Source: Echinometra lucunter | Lineage: Eukaryota; Echinodermata; Echinoidea; Camarodonta; Echinometridae | Assembly: GCA_029962745.1 (NCBI GenBank) | Contig: CM057151.1 | Span: 35,211,438-35,275,437 of the forward strand | DNA length: 64,000 nucleotides | Direction: 5' to 3' | Part shown: in pieces, positions 12,288 to 27,200 of the stretch | Numbering within the stretch: the first letter of the stretch is position 1 | How the letters are laid out: every line of letters starts with the position of its first letter | Program-made: the position numbers and the translations under genes | Notes under the pieces: model-generated | Told to the model about the DNA's origin: nothing | Seen by the model: the letters and a program-made list of their open reading frames with translations, nothing else | The model's database searches: none

Positions 12288-15200
12288 CATTCATTCATTC
12301 ATTCATTCATTCATTCATTCATTCATTCATTCATTCATTCATTCATTCATTCATTCATTCATTCATTCATTCATTCATTCATTCATTTATTAATTCATTC
12401 ATTTATTTATTAATCTATCCATTCATTTGCTTGGTATAGCCCTAAGGGTAAATTGAGACAATTATTTTTAATTGTCTCACATAGTCACCTGTTAGTGCTG
12501 TTGTTGGTTTTTTTTAAGTTGGATCAATCTCAGAATAGAACTATCATATTAAAAGCCAAACTCAGCACACACAAAGAAGTCCAGAGAAAAGTCTCACCGT
12601 TTCCCTTTAAATAATGTAATAATGAGATGAAAGTTGATTACTTACTGCAAATAATTCATTGAGTACTCTCAGAATCTCATTGTGCACCTCTACCGTCATT
12701 TCTCGACTCTGTGGACAAAGAAAAAATGGGAAGAAAGCAAATTTGTCAGATAGATCTACTTGATGTATCACTCCGTCTCGATCACTGGCCGGTATTTACC
12801 AAGAAAGTCTGCACTCTTGATCATGAAAATCGTGGAAGGGCTCTTGATAAGCATCAGAGCGATGATTCCTAGATCATACTTATAGCTTTTTGATGATAAT
12901 GAGGACATCACTTAATGATTCTCCATGAACTGAACTTGAATTCATGCTAAAATAAAGTGATTAAAAACTGATTCATCTGCAAATCACTCATTAAAAACCT
13001 AATTCAATAGATAAGGAAGGGAGAAAGTAACTTTGTCACTACTTAATATATCACTCTTTTTCGATCATCAGCTGGTATTTAAAAAGAAAGCTCGTGCTCT
13101 TGATCATGAAAATCGTGGTAGTGCACCTGATAGGTATTAGAGCAATACCAGGTAATTCTTAGATATGCACATGCATGCACCACACTTCAATGGCATTATA
13201 AAAAGATAAAAACATCATATTGCTTTTACTTGAACAGAAGTTGCATAGTGACACAACATAAAACTGATCTCTATCTTATGACAAATTGTAATCAAAAAAA
13301 AAAAAAAAAGAAGGGAATTCATGTGATAACTACTCATTTCTATTAACAATGTAATAAAACTAGAGAAGATGGAAGTGCTTTTTTCCAGAAGCACTGCTTG
13401 ATGTATCACTCCCTTTCGATCACTGGCCAGTATTTACCAAGCAAGTTTGCACTATCGATCATCAAATCATCAAAACGCACTTGGGATGGAGTAGAGCAAT
13501 GAATACCGGTATATACCCCATTTATACTGGGAACTCCATTTGAAGCACTCCTGCAGGTCCACCCAAACTTACAGCAGCCCAAATCCACTTATACTGCCAT
13601 TTCTGACCTCTATCTGATTGTTATGGTGTTATGGTAAAATATACCCCCCCCCCCTTATTTCATCGCAGTTTTAACAGGGCTGTCAAAAAAGCAATTAAGT
13701 TCCAAGCAGTAACTGGTGTAACATCAGTTACGTCACTGCATATAACAAAGGCATGTGCATACAGAACTATGAATGGATAACAATCTAGGCCAGCCCAAAT
13801 CACTGCGACTGTATAGAGTTGGGCTGCCCTAGCCTGGTCCTGTCAAAACTCCCTTGCCAAACTTCCAGTATAAAGAGGGTATTACATTGCAGATGTCTGT
13901 AGTAGATTATTAAGATGAATTATAGATCTTGAAGTGGATATCAGATGAGTTGAAGAACTTTTGGAACCAAATGATTTAAGAAATTCTATATCATAACTGT
14001 ACTTACTTGACCAGTTGGCAGGGGCAATTAATAACTGTGGGGTATGTGAGTGATTGATAAGAAAGTGGTTATTGTCTATGCATTGTAATTAAGTTTTGTA
14101 TTGATATTAAGCAGTAAATTTTACTTCCTGCCTCATTTTCCAAGGAGCAAGGATAAATGGAATAAATGCACTAATTTATTGAAATGTTAATCAGCATTTA
14201 TTTTTGTTAAACCATGCAAAATAGTACATTGGTAAATTTGTGAGATATGCCACTAATTTTTCATCCTATCTCTCTCTCTCTGATCAAATTAAGCCATTTC
14301 ATATAAATAATTACTCTTCCCTCCCCCCCCCAAAAAAATAAACTTATTAAACTGAACTCCACAAATTTATAAGATATGTGAAATACACTGTGGCTCTACT
14401 TTAAAGTGAAAGAAAGAATGCCTAAACAATAATACAAGTATTCTTCATTTACTTCTGGATTAACAAAAATACCTTTATTTACTTTCCAAGTCAATAACTC
14501 TGCCACAATATCATGGGAAAATATAAACCTTGACCAAATATTCCAAATATATAAACTTATTACTTATACTGGGAACTCCATTTGAATTAGATTAGTTGCC
14601 TGAAGATCGCATCTCATGGTGCGTGAAACTCTGAGTAGTGATTTAATAAAGTACAGATGAACCACACATCAATTGTTTAACTTGAACTTATTATTTATTT
14701 TATGCTCTGCCTCATCACGGACATTGAGCACTCTTAAGTTTATAAGGATAGCATTCACCAAGTGTAAATTCATTACTATATATAAACAATTGCAGAGGCA
14801 CTCCTCTCAAAACCTACTACTTTGTAAACAAATGCAAATTTGTAGTTCTTGATTGCAAGGTGGTTATGGTCATAGTGGTTAGGCATACTGCAAGTACAGT
14901 AGTATTAAAGAAGCCACAATCAGACACTAAAATCGACTGTTCAGAGCCAGGCGGGTATTAAGAATAAGATGGTGTTGTAAAACTTGTCTCAGATGAGTTC
15001 ATTCCTTTCTAGCTGTGAGCAGACAAGGTGATGTCCCATCCTGACTCAGCATTTAGGTGACAACTTGGAGCTCACATCCATAATTCAAATTACTCATTGA
15101 ACAATGCATGATTCACCTGGAAAGTCCATTTTCATGATAGCTTGCATGGCTTGCAGGATTTGGAGGAATTACATGTTTCTTGATTATCAAGCACAATTCA

Positions 15201-18200
15201 CAGAAAACAATGGCAATAAGTGTCAAATGTATGTATTCCTCAGACCAATGACTCTTTGATATGATGCTGAACTAGTCTCGCTCTCAGCATTCATGTAGCG
15301 ATGCCTGATGGAAAGTAGACTGTTGCTGGAAGAAAGACTATAACTGTCCACAAAACCAATTAATTCTTCACTTTCCCCATGTGAATGATTCCCTGGAGAC
15401 TCACTCAAATGGATGGAAGTTAAAGAGTGAGACCCATTTCACACTCACAAAGCAAGAGCATTCTCAACCAGGCGATATAAAACATAGCAATGTCCACTAG
15501 TTTAACATGATAAAATCGGGAGTAACAGGAGTGTAAAGAAGTTATGATGCAAAGCAATTTTCGGATCATACCAGCTCAAAGGTGAATTCTAAACCCTTTC
15601 ATACAGATGCATTCACCCCCTCCCCCCCACCCCTTCTCTTTTCTGAAATCCAGGTTACATGAATGAACAACTCCAAGATCGTGAGCCCTCTTTAATTAGA
15701 GGTGACCGTTTTCTTTCTTTCTTTATCTTTTCTTTTTCTCTATCTCTCTCTCATTTTGTCTTGCACATCATTACAAATACCCTAAATATTTTGCACCCCC
15801 TTTTTAATACAAATCCTGGACCTGCCCCTGCTTAATAGCATAGTATGCTACCAGGAGTGCTCTTACTCACAGTGTGTAAACAGATGTGCGAAGAAATTGA
15901 CACCAAGCCCTCTCTCTCTCTCTATCATCCCAATGCCATGAACCCCCCCCCCCACCTCTTAAGTATAAAAGCAAACAAAACAGTATCTCTGACTATGTTT
16001 AACCCTTAGGGTGCCATATGTGTCAAATCAAAACTGGGAATATTATTGCTATCTCACACATCTTCATTCAGGATGCTATTCTCCACGAAATGAAATGGGT
16101 TATTGCACTACGAAGTTTTTTTCCAATGTAAAATATTGTGTCAAAAATAACAGAACACAAATCATCTTTCAAAATTTGACCTTAAAAAGTTCATTTATGA
16201 TAACTATACACTCTTTTGCATGTAAGTCTGCCAGTTGTAAGAAACATGCTCTGCAAGAACAACAGTCAATTGCCTACTGAGATAACAAATTGTTAACACT
16301 TAAACCCTCAACCAATAAACATGTTTTAAAGACACTGGTTAACATTGTTATGATTTTTTTTTTTAAATCTTGTTTTGTTACTTGAAAATGGGATAAACTA
16401 AAAGGGTTATAGTGTAAAAATACCAGTCTGAAAGTTTCAAAGTATAATATCCACAGGAAGTATGTTTAAATATAAAAAATGTGAATCAATGTTTGAATGT
16501 TGAGGGTCGGTTGCACACAATAGACATAAGGAGTGCACATGCGCGTATGACTCACCTTACCGTACTGTGTGTGTATTGGCGTATCACGCAGCGGGAGGCA
16601 CATAACGGCATTTTCAAATTCAAGCAAAGCGGTCCTCTTAGTGAGTGTCTCGTGAGACGAAGGATAATAAAATCGCCGTTTGTGTCTAACTTACACTTTT
16701 TCATTCCAAATTATGGTTGATTTCATGGTTTTTGAGTACAAATACAAGTACTCATACACATGTTTCATCTTAGTTTGAGAATTTTGTAAATCAGCTGCTC
16801 ACAAAGTTAGCCAATGCCTTTAACCCTTATCCAGTCTTCCACAGGGTCTGGATTGAAATTTTGGGCTCTGTATGTATTGAATCCTGTGTTAATATTATTT
16901 AGTTTAGGGGGTCCCAACCTGAATATTTTTTTTTTTTTGGGGGGGGGGGAGTGACAGGAGTTTCCCATGCACCAGTTAATATCAAACCCTGCCCTTACTA
17001 TTAACCTTACCCTTCCCTAAAACCAAACTACACCTCTAATCCTGATCTCATACATGTATCTTTCACAACATAAAACTATGATTAACTGTCAGAAGTAAAT
17101 ATTATATCACCAATGCTTCCAGAAGGTAAACACAATTATGAAAGTGCTCATATTTTGCTGGTGAGCAGGTCAGACATGATGCTGCCGCTCCACTGGTCCT
17201 GATTGCTTTGCCAACATTAGGCAACACCTTTTCTTCCATGCCGACAATGAATTTGAAATCATCTTTGAATCTTTCTTTCTCATTTCTTTTTAATAACACA
17301 ATATGTCACTCCTGCAGACTTTGCATTTCTGCTGCAAATAATACAATTTAAATGCTAATGGCATACTGGAAGAGGAAAATTTAATGTGATGCCCCACAAT
17401 TTCTCGGGTGCCCTAAATACATTTAAATGTCGGTTGTGAACAGAGTCAGCTTCAATGATAATGACTTCTCCAACGTTAGGCAACACCTTTTCTTCCATGC
17501 ATTGAATGAATTTGCCATCATCTTTGTATCCATCTTTCTCAATTCTATTTAATAATGCCATATGTCACTCCTGCAGGCCTTACATGTCTCCGCCAATAAT
17601 ACAATTCACGCTAATGGCAAGTTTGAAGAGGAAAATTTGATGTGAAGTCACACAATTTCACAACTGCGGTAACTACATTTCCAGCAGTGTAGTACTTTAT
17701 TGAAAAGGAAGAGAAATAGAAGGCAAAGAAAAAGAGGGAAGGGGAAGAAAAGAATCTTCCCCTTTTCAGTTGCATTTCTGCCAATATATCCAACATGCTT
17801 CACAGAAATATTTTGGCATTAATAGTAAGTACCGCATTTTGTTTTACTCAAGTTTGTTACGAAATTGAATGTCAAACCGGGCAAGGAAACAAAACCTTAC
17901 ATTTTGAAGCATACAGTGGGACCACATATTTTATAAGCATAGCAATTATAACAGTTTCAGACAGTGAATAAAACACATGGGAGCACTGAGCAATTCAGCT
18001 CTGGTAAGCTTCATAAGAGCTCAGGTAAAATAATAATGAATTTGCTTTAAAATTCCTGAGATAAATTTGCCATTTTCCCAACACAGTCCAAAAGTAGCTC
18101 CCATGAACACAAACTTTTTTTTAATATACCCAGTGTCCCAGAAAAAGCAGAACGGCGGATTTCAATACTTTCTGGTCAAAAAGTAGGTAATGTTTTTACA

Positions 18201-21200
18201 TCAGTGGGTAGAGCATCTTCTGCCGAGGAGAATGATACCAAGATCACTGAATTTGGTGAAGTAATTTTGATTCTTTGACAGTTTCTTAAAATGCAGTCAT
18301 TTTGCAATTTCGCATGATTTTTGGCGATAGATGAGAGCAAAAATTGTGTCAGAAATAGCCTGTCATACATGTATGGCATGTTTTGTTATTGTCATGCATC
18401 AGTGGGCTTCCCTTACACATTTTATTATGAAAGGCTATTTCAGACACAATTCAGCACTCATCGGTCGCCAAAAACATGCCAAATTTAAAAATGACTGTAT
18501 TTTGAGAAAATGGCATAGAATCAAAATTACTTCACCAAATTCAATGGCAGGGAAAAAAATACACGGGGCTCGGGGCAAATTCGCCCCCGAAATGCCAAAA
18601 AGAGCCCTGGAAAACTAAAAAAGAGCCCCTGAAATTCTCATAGGCTCCAATGTAAACTGCAATTGAATGTAGAAAATTCGGGCAAGTGAGCTCAAAAAGT
18701 AGCCCCGGAAAAAAAATAATTAATTTTTTCCCTGTTCAATGGTCTTGGTATTACTCTCTTCGGTAGAAGATGCTTTACCCAATGATGTAGAAAAATTATT
18801 TACTTTTTGAAGGCAAAGTACTGAAAATCCACCATCCACTTTTTCTGGGACACCCGCTATATTTGAACTGAGAAATCAGTTCTGTATATGTCTTAATAAG
18901 CTATCTTCCAAGGCATCAAGTACATGTAGGTTCTATTGTTCTGAATCCTCTTCCAAATATGACATGAAATTCCAAAGCATTTGAACAGCACTGAAGTTTC
19001 CCTTATTTCATCATTTCCTGGTGAGCTGTAATTCCTGCACTCTTACTACTGTAAAACTTCCCTACAGAATACTTTACAATTTTATGCTACAAAATGCCCT
19101 GAACTTCACATTGAGGAAAAAATATTTCCCGTCTCCTCTTTGTCAGGGTGGTTTTACAGTGAACATCAAAGAATGACGTACTTCACTATGAGTTTCATGG
19201 AGATCTATTGTAAGAACTATTTGAGCCATTGTTGGCGAATTGCTTGGAGTAAATGTGAAACCTAGAAGAATACTGCCCCCCCCCCCCTCCTTCTTAAAGA
19301 GAAGCTTGAGTTCTGGGGAAAGGTGAAAAATAATTTTGTGAAATTTCTAATCATTTTGAATTTAGTTTGGAAGAATTTCATAAATTATTCCTTGAAAAGT
19401 ACAGTATTGCTTTTCAAATGCCCGTATTCGAAATATGACCAGAAACAGCTCGAGTGTTTGGCCTGAACACTTCTCTGTAGTTACAATACTCATTTCTATA
19501 TGCAAATTTTCAGCAAAAGCAAGTTAGTTTCTTATCAGTTTGATGATCTCAAAACCTCTGGGCATACACAACTTTTCATGTACTACATAATCAGTCTTTC
19601 CCAATTACTTGAAAGCAGTTTCTTTCACTTGAAATTGCATGGCCAGAACTCGAGTTAATCTTTTAACAAATTTTCAAAACCAGCCCACTTACTGACAACT
19701 GCACAGGCATACTTTGGCCGGAACATGATCCTGCATCAAATGCCCTGGAGTGTGCTCCAGTGGGTTTTTATTTCTAATAAATCATTATTGGTTTCTATGA
19801 TTTGACATCAATTTTCATATATCCCCGGTTCCCAAACATCTGTGTGAAGAGGAATGTCATGCGATAAAAGCCACTTTGAGGACCATCTCTGTGCATGAAA
19901 GTCTGCAGCAGGGAGTCATATTACCTTATTACCATGCTCATATCGTAGGGCACTTTTACACCTACCCACAGACAAAAATTACTCTTTGAGTTAAATATGA
20001 TTGGGGGTTGGGAAAAACAGGCTGATCAGGAAATAGTAGGTATTTTGGCAAGATAAATTCAAACGAGAATTTGTTTTCATTTTTTTCTGTGACATGCTAA
20101 ACCAGGAATAGCTCCACAGTCAATATCCTGAGCCTCAATGCCAATAACTTAAAGGCCTAAACAGCTGGACCATACAGAATTCTAATACAGTTGTCAGATG
20201 TGACTGATAACAATAATTTTATATGCATGCTTAATTTACACGTTAAAAATAACCAGAAAAGTGATCTAACTCACTGAATTTTCAAACTGATTTCGAAGCT
20301 GAAAAGAATTGATGAATTTAATGGCAAGCTTGATCACTTCTTTCATTATTGTAAAAATGGGTAAATTAAGTATGCACTTAACCTTGTCATTTTCATTATC
20401 GGTCAAATCTGGCCACAGCCTAACCCTAACCCTACTCGAATATCCAATTGCAACCATTCTCCTCACATCTTTGATGAAATAAAGTCAAGAGCAATGGCTA
20501 ATGAAGCAAGATGTCTGAGAAATTCATGAATTTATGACCTAACTCTGAAATTTTCACATCTTATCAAATTAAACAAAATAACCGTGCATGTACATGATTT
20601 TTAAAAACTATCCTATGAATCAGGCAATGTACCGCAAAATAATTGAACATATGCTCTTTCCTGATCAGTCAGAGAAGCAGGTGTGGAGATGCATTTGATG
20701 GAGGTTAGAATGTTCCATGGAGACTCCTCCATGTTCAAGTATTTATGACCCACTCATCACTCATCAACCAGAGACAAGCAGTCGGACCATAGAGATAGAA
20801 TCCAAGGAGACAGAAGAGAACACTGATGAAGGCCACTAAATTGAAATTCAATGATGAGGTATGAATGAATGTAGTTAGCAGAAACCAGGTATGAAACACT
20901 CAACAGAAGAAACACATGACAACATACATCTGCCTTCATTTTAATGATACTATACAAATATTCCGGAAATTATCATTTACAGTAAAAAAAAAATAAAAAC
21001 CTTACTGAATTTCATTGCACGTTTACACTCAATACTGTATCTATGCTCTATCAATTGAGTTTTTATGAAAGACAAAAGTATACATATCTCAAAAAAATTA
21101 AAAAGAAAGCAAAAAATCCCTTTTTCTTATATTATCTGTAGAGATTAAAACATAAGCAAAAGCCTGTACATCTGGGGGGAAATCTAATGCTCACTGAACA

Positions 21201-24200
21201 TATTTTTGCCGGATGTCATGCAGGTGTTCAACTGCACCATCACAGGACTTTAAAGGGCAATACTAGTTGTGGCTGATACATGAATGTCTACTAGACCAGT
21301 ACATTCAAATTTGCAGCATGGCGTCATATCATATCATTATCATCACAATCCAACCATAGACTTGGCCTTGTTTAATTATTCATGACCATCCAACTATCTA
21401 ACCAACCAGGAATAGCTCCAACCCCCCCCCCCTTGATAAGAAGAAAATTAGACCTAAGAGAGCCACCATGTTTTTTATTTATAATAGAAATATACTCTTT
21501 ATATTATAAACTTAACCATGTTCAAGAATTCATGACCATCAGACAGTCAGACCTTAGAGAGCCATCACATTGCTATTTAATGACAATACCTAAACAAATG
21601 TAGTTTACAAAAACAATCTAGACCCTGGTTCTCACTTAATTTCTCTCACGGGCCAGAAACAGTTCTGATATTATTGCCATACGTTGAGATCTCCTACATA
21701 ATTGTATGGGCCTAATATTTCTTGCCTGAATATCAACCTTCTAGTTTCTAGATTGTGCGAGCAAGCGAGCGCAAAGTTTGATACTTTATTGCATTTTCCT
21801 TATCAAATATATTTGATGAAATATAGAGAAACAAAATACAATTTACAGACCACATAACTGTCTAAAAATGAAGTGATGAGAGGCTCATTGTGGTCATTTA
21901 AAAATTCTATGGAGAAGGGGTTTCACCCCTCCCTTCGTCATAACACATACAAAAGTGGGTCCGGAAGGTGGATCAATCTCAAAACTTCTTCCTGTTTAAT
22001 ACGTTTTCATGGATAATCATCATCCTTATAACAGATGGATCCTTGTAATATTTAGATAATAGGTGATTTTCGAGCCAGCAGCAGTGAGCATATCAAAAAT
22101 ATGAGCAAGTAAAAAAAAATGAGACTTTAACTCAGTTACTAAGACAGGTAATTACCATTTTTTGGGAGGAGCGGGCCACATGGTTGCCAGTGAGACGATT
22201 TGAAGAATTTATGACCATCCACCAATCCAATCAGCCATGGACACCCCCCCCCCCCCTTCTTTCCATCCCCCTTAGATGGTGATGAGATACAGTCAGAGCT
22301 CAGAGAGCTGCCACATTGCTATTTTATGACTTGGCAGGAATAAATTTAGAAAGGAAACATAATCATTAAGTCATAACATAAAGTCAGCCATATTCAAGAA
22401 TTCATAACCCATCTCATTCCATCCAGAGTATATCACAGAGGGACGAAATCTCCTATGTGAATGTAATGAGATATAGTCAGACCTCAGAGAGCTACCACAT
22501 TGCTATTTCATGACAAGGTATGAATAAATGTAGCTGACAGAAAACAATCTGCACATGATCACATCACAGACTTGGCCATGTTCAAGAATTCATGACCCAC
22601 CTACTTATCCAACCAAAGTTTACCGGGACCTAAGTATAAACAGAGATGAATCCTCCAATGAGTATGTGATGAGACACACTCAGAGCTCAGAGCAAGCCTC
22701 CATCATTGATGTTTAATGACGAGGCAGGAATGAGTGTACATTAGTTTTTAGAATCATATTTCAATGTTTTCAAAGCCATGACATACTGCAGATCAAGATC
22801 AAGAATTAATAACCAACTCACTATCTACCAACCAAGGACAGTCCTCCCACAATGAGCATGTGATGAGATTCTGTCAGACCTTTGAGATCCACCATATTGC
22901 TATTTAATGACATGATAGAAATAACTGTTTTTTACACACAAAAAAAATTATTTTCATCATAGAATCAGCCACTTCAAAGTATTCATGACTCTCATAATAC
23001 ACGATACAGTCAAACCTCTGAGGGCCACCACATTGCTGTTTAATAATGAATAGGTTGGAATAAATGCAGTTTGCACAATCATACTTTTCAGCTTAGGGAG
23101 TGGTGTAATAGCATGTCTATATATAGACAATGAGGGGGTACTAGAAGGAGGTTGATATCTTTCTTCTTGCATTGCCTCTCTTCTTTTACTCCTCTATCTA
23201 CATGTATTTCAGCCAGGGGCGGCACCAGGGTATTTTGATGACGCGTTAAAAGCAAAGTCCTCGCAAGTCATGTTTTAAACCTTGGCCTACAATGTACAAG
23301 TTGAGTTTATTTACATTTTAAATGAACAAATAAGGCTATAATATAGTTGCATGACTCCAACCTCTCTTCCCCATACTCTTCACCCTCCTCCTCCTCCTCC
23401 TCCTCCTCTTCCTCCTCCTCGAAAAATGATAGTAGCGGCCACTCCTCTGCCCCCGCCCTGCAGCACCGCCCCTGATTTCAGCCATTATTTCTTTGTTTCA
23501 CATATCAATTAGGAGGAGAGAAACACACCAATATACATGTACAGCTACACAACTCCTCTACTGCCAAACATTGTGGTGTCACCATCTTAGTGGTAAAACA
23601 TGTACATGTCCATTGAGAGCTGAACTACGCTTGTGCAATGGAATCATTAATTTCCTTCAAGTGTTAAAAACAGCCTGTGTGCTGCTAACACAGGGACTAT
23701 CAATATTGTTTGAGATTGGCTTGTATGATGACCACAAATTTCAGTACATCTACAGAGTCTGCTTGAGTCTTGTTACTGCAAGTACACGTATTTGATATCT
23801 TGACAAATGACATTGTGATGAAAGTTGCTGAATTGTTCATGAATTCGTCTATGTTAAGATCACATACAGAAAATAAAATTTCATCACAACCACACCTACC
23901 TGTACAGAGGTATGAATAATTCCATATTCATAGCTCATAAGTTCATAACACTTAAAGAGGTCATTTGAAAGGAATTTCATACCATCATCACCTCCCACAT
24001 AATCTTGCTTCCAATAACTTTTTAATATTTTCTTAAGATCCCTAAGATGCGAGTAGCCTGTGGTGTAAGGGCTTTCTCAGCTGCAGCACCCTCTCTTTGG
24101 AACAATCTACCAATGGCTTTGAGAATCATACCGTCTTTAGAAACCTTTAAATCTAAGTTGAAAACATATCTTTTTTAACAATACCAGTACTAGACACTTT

Positions 24201-27200
24201 GACACTCATCCAAAGTTACAAACCCTCTAATCTTTTCTTTTCTTGTGCACCTCGAAATGGAATTTTTCTAGATAGATGGCACCTTACAAATGCCTATTAT
24301 TATTATTTATCATTAATGATTTTTCAACAAGTGTATTCAAAAGTTAAATAGTATCTTCAAGAAGGGATGCTCAAAACACATTTCTACACATCTAATGACC
24401 AGTACTGCTGATCAGTACCAGATTTTATTTAGCCTTACTAATACATGGAAACACTTAACAATTAAGAGATATGATATGATTCAAAATGCACACATGTGAA
24501 ATAATGTCTCAGTTTGAAATGATTCTTGTAGTTGAACACCTTTGTCTGGTACAGTGAGTCCTTCAATGCGAGCACATATTTGTTATGTTTGCTCGCACAG
24601 ATGCCACGCTGCCTGTGAAGTCAGAAAATGAATCATGAGCTCTACTGATAAAATGCATCAGCATGATTTGAAAGTGCATGAGAATTCCTTGAATTGCTCC
24701 ACATTAATTCCTTTCGTACAATATTTTGCTAGAATTCATAAAGCTATCCATTTCCGACCCCTACATGTAGACAGAGGTTATTACAAGCTCTTTTGATTTC
24801 AATGGGGGAGTTGTGTGTGTGTGTGTGCGGATGTGTGTTGGGGGGGGGGGTGTGAGTGTGTGTCAGAGATTTTGGTGGAAATCGACCCTTTCTTCATGCC
24901 TTTTAAACTTGTCTTTTTTTATAATGTTTTACATAACAGTGGAAATATCCCTGCAAAAAAGTGTCACTGTCTAGTTTATAACCATTGGTATGGTGGCCCT
25001 GAAGTACACTTGACAACAGGTCATGTGCGACGTGAACTTCGCATCCCAGGTCCATGAATTTCACGCCACGGGTCGTGATACGAAATTTGTGATCCATGGC
25101 GCAAACTTTGCATCCCAGTCGTGAAATTCACGACCCGTAGCCCGAAATTCATGACCTATGATGCGAAGTTTACGTCGCACATGACCTGTTGTCGAGCATA
25201 CTTCAGGGCCACCATACATTGGAATATAGGCCTAGATCTCATACTGTCCAGATGGAATTCCCGTATGGTATAATATGCACTTGTACTAATGGCCTAAGAC
25301 GAAAACCACTGATCAATATTTGCCTCTATCAATTCAAGTGAGGAAATAAGTACCTTATAGGAGGAAATTCCTCAATTGCTTCCAAGAGCATCTGTCATAT
25401 TTCTGGTTAAAACCAGGGTAATTTATCCAGTATGACAATGGGCCTAAAAATAGTTCAACAAGTTAGCACAATACAAATGCTTTTAAAGCTTATTAACACC
25501 TTTTCGGCGTCTCTCTTTCTTACCAGCCCACTAAAACCCCGCACGCTTTGGAAAAATGGCACCGATTCCGCATTTTTAGTAGCAGAATTGGGCTTCTTAT
25601 AGGGTTTTGGAGGTGACCATGTACGGAACTAACTTGTGGCGAGTGACAATTTCTTTCTGTGTTGTGATATATGATACTGCACACAGCGAAGGACTGCTGT
25701 ACTTTCCGCATGCATAGTGCATGGCAATTGCAACGTGCCGATGACGCCGCAAGGTAAAGCAAATGTACGTGCGGATATTTTCGCGTGTTGTTAAATTCGC
25801 GATAGGTGAGTGATTCGCGAAATTCGCAAAAATAAAACCACCGCGAAAATTCAGCTCATGCAGTACATGCATGAAACTACGATTTTATCGCTCCACAGTT
25901 TCATTTATGATTACTAAACAATTTCAGTGTAAATATTTGAATGCAATGTAATGCAATGTAATGCAATGTAACACTTACATGTACACCCTCTCGCTCTCCT
26001 GCACTTTGTTAAGCTTGTCTGTTGAACAGAACTCTAATTGTTTTTACATGTGTGCAGGCATTGTATGACTTTATAGCAATGACCCTAGGCTGAAAATATG
26101 TTTTGCTTTTCATTTGTTTAATATTCAACTTAAAGACATTGGTTAACATTGTTATGATTTTTTAAAAATCTTGTTTTGTTACTTGAAAATGGGATATACA
26201 TAAGGGTTTTAGTGTAAAAATACCAGTCTGAAAGTTTCAAAGTATAATATCAACAGGACATATTTTTAAATATCAAAAATGTAAACCAATGTTTGAAAAA
26301 TATACGAGGGCCAGTTGCACAGACTAGACAACAGGAGTGCACATGCGCGCATGACTCACCGAACCATACTGTGTGCATTGGCGTATCACGCGGCGGGAGG
26401 CACATAACAGCGTATTTAAATTCGAGAAAAGCAGTCCTCTTAGTTATTGTCTAGTGAGACGAAGGATAATAAAATCGCGGTTTGCGTCTAAATTACAGTT
26501 TTTCATTCCAAATTATGGTTGGTTTAAGAGTTTTTTTAGTACAAATACAAGTACTCATACACACGTTTCATCTTAGTTTGTGAATTTTATAAATCAGCTG
26601 CTCACAAAGTTAGCGAATGCCTTTAAGGAGGAAAAAACTTCACAGACTCCTTTAGCCTCCTTCACAGCCTCCTTTTTGACAGGCTACAGATACAGATAAA
26701 GAGTTCTTATAGAGGCAAGAGATTTTGTGTATGAACGGATATGTCTCTAAATGGGTGGAGCTAAGACCAGGCTTTGTTTGATATGACAACGTGCAATGGC
26801 CCTACTGCGCATAATATAGCAGTGAATCTTGTAATAATCGATACTTTGTGTGTGTGAATGCTATTGTGTAAACTATAAAACTGGTTAGTTTAAAGTTCTT
26901 TAAACTAATCATCTTTACACAGAGCTGCCAACCTTCAGGAACCAAAATTAGTACTCAGACATATTAAAAATCATATTTTTCACAAAAAATGTGTATTTTC
27001 CAAAGAATGAAATGCTGCAGCTTATCAGGGTCTGAGCAAGCAGACACAGCAGAGAGGGAAGCTATAGTTTCAACGGTTCCCCCATCAACCCACCGCCGAA
27101 ACCATGGGGAGATATTCACGAAGTTGCACTATGTGTCAACTCGTCGAGGCGGCTCAGAAAACAATCATAATTTCAGCAGACAGCATTCATAAACATTTTA

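Noticed and set aside
15223..15408. Ser-rich minus-strand frame as an alternative srGAP exon
   Set aside because: A possible acceptor exists but no reasonable donor, and the peptide does not resemble any part of the family.
20420..20434. Telomere fragment
   Set aside because: Only about two CCCTAA-like repeats; too short to indicate a fusion or telomere.
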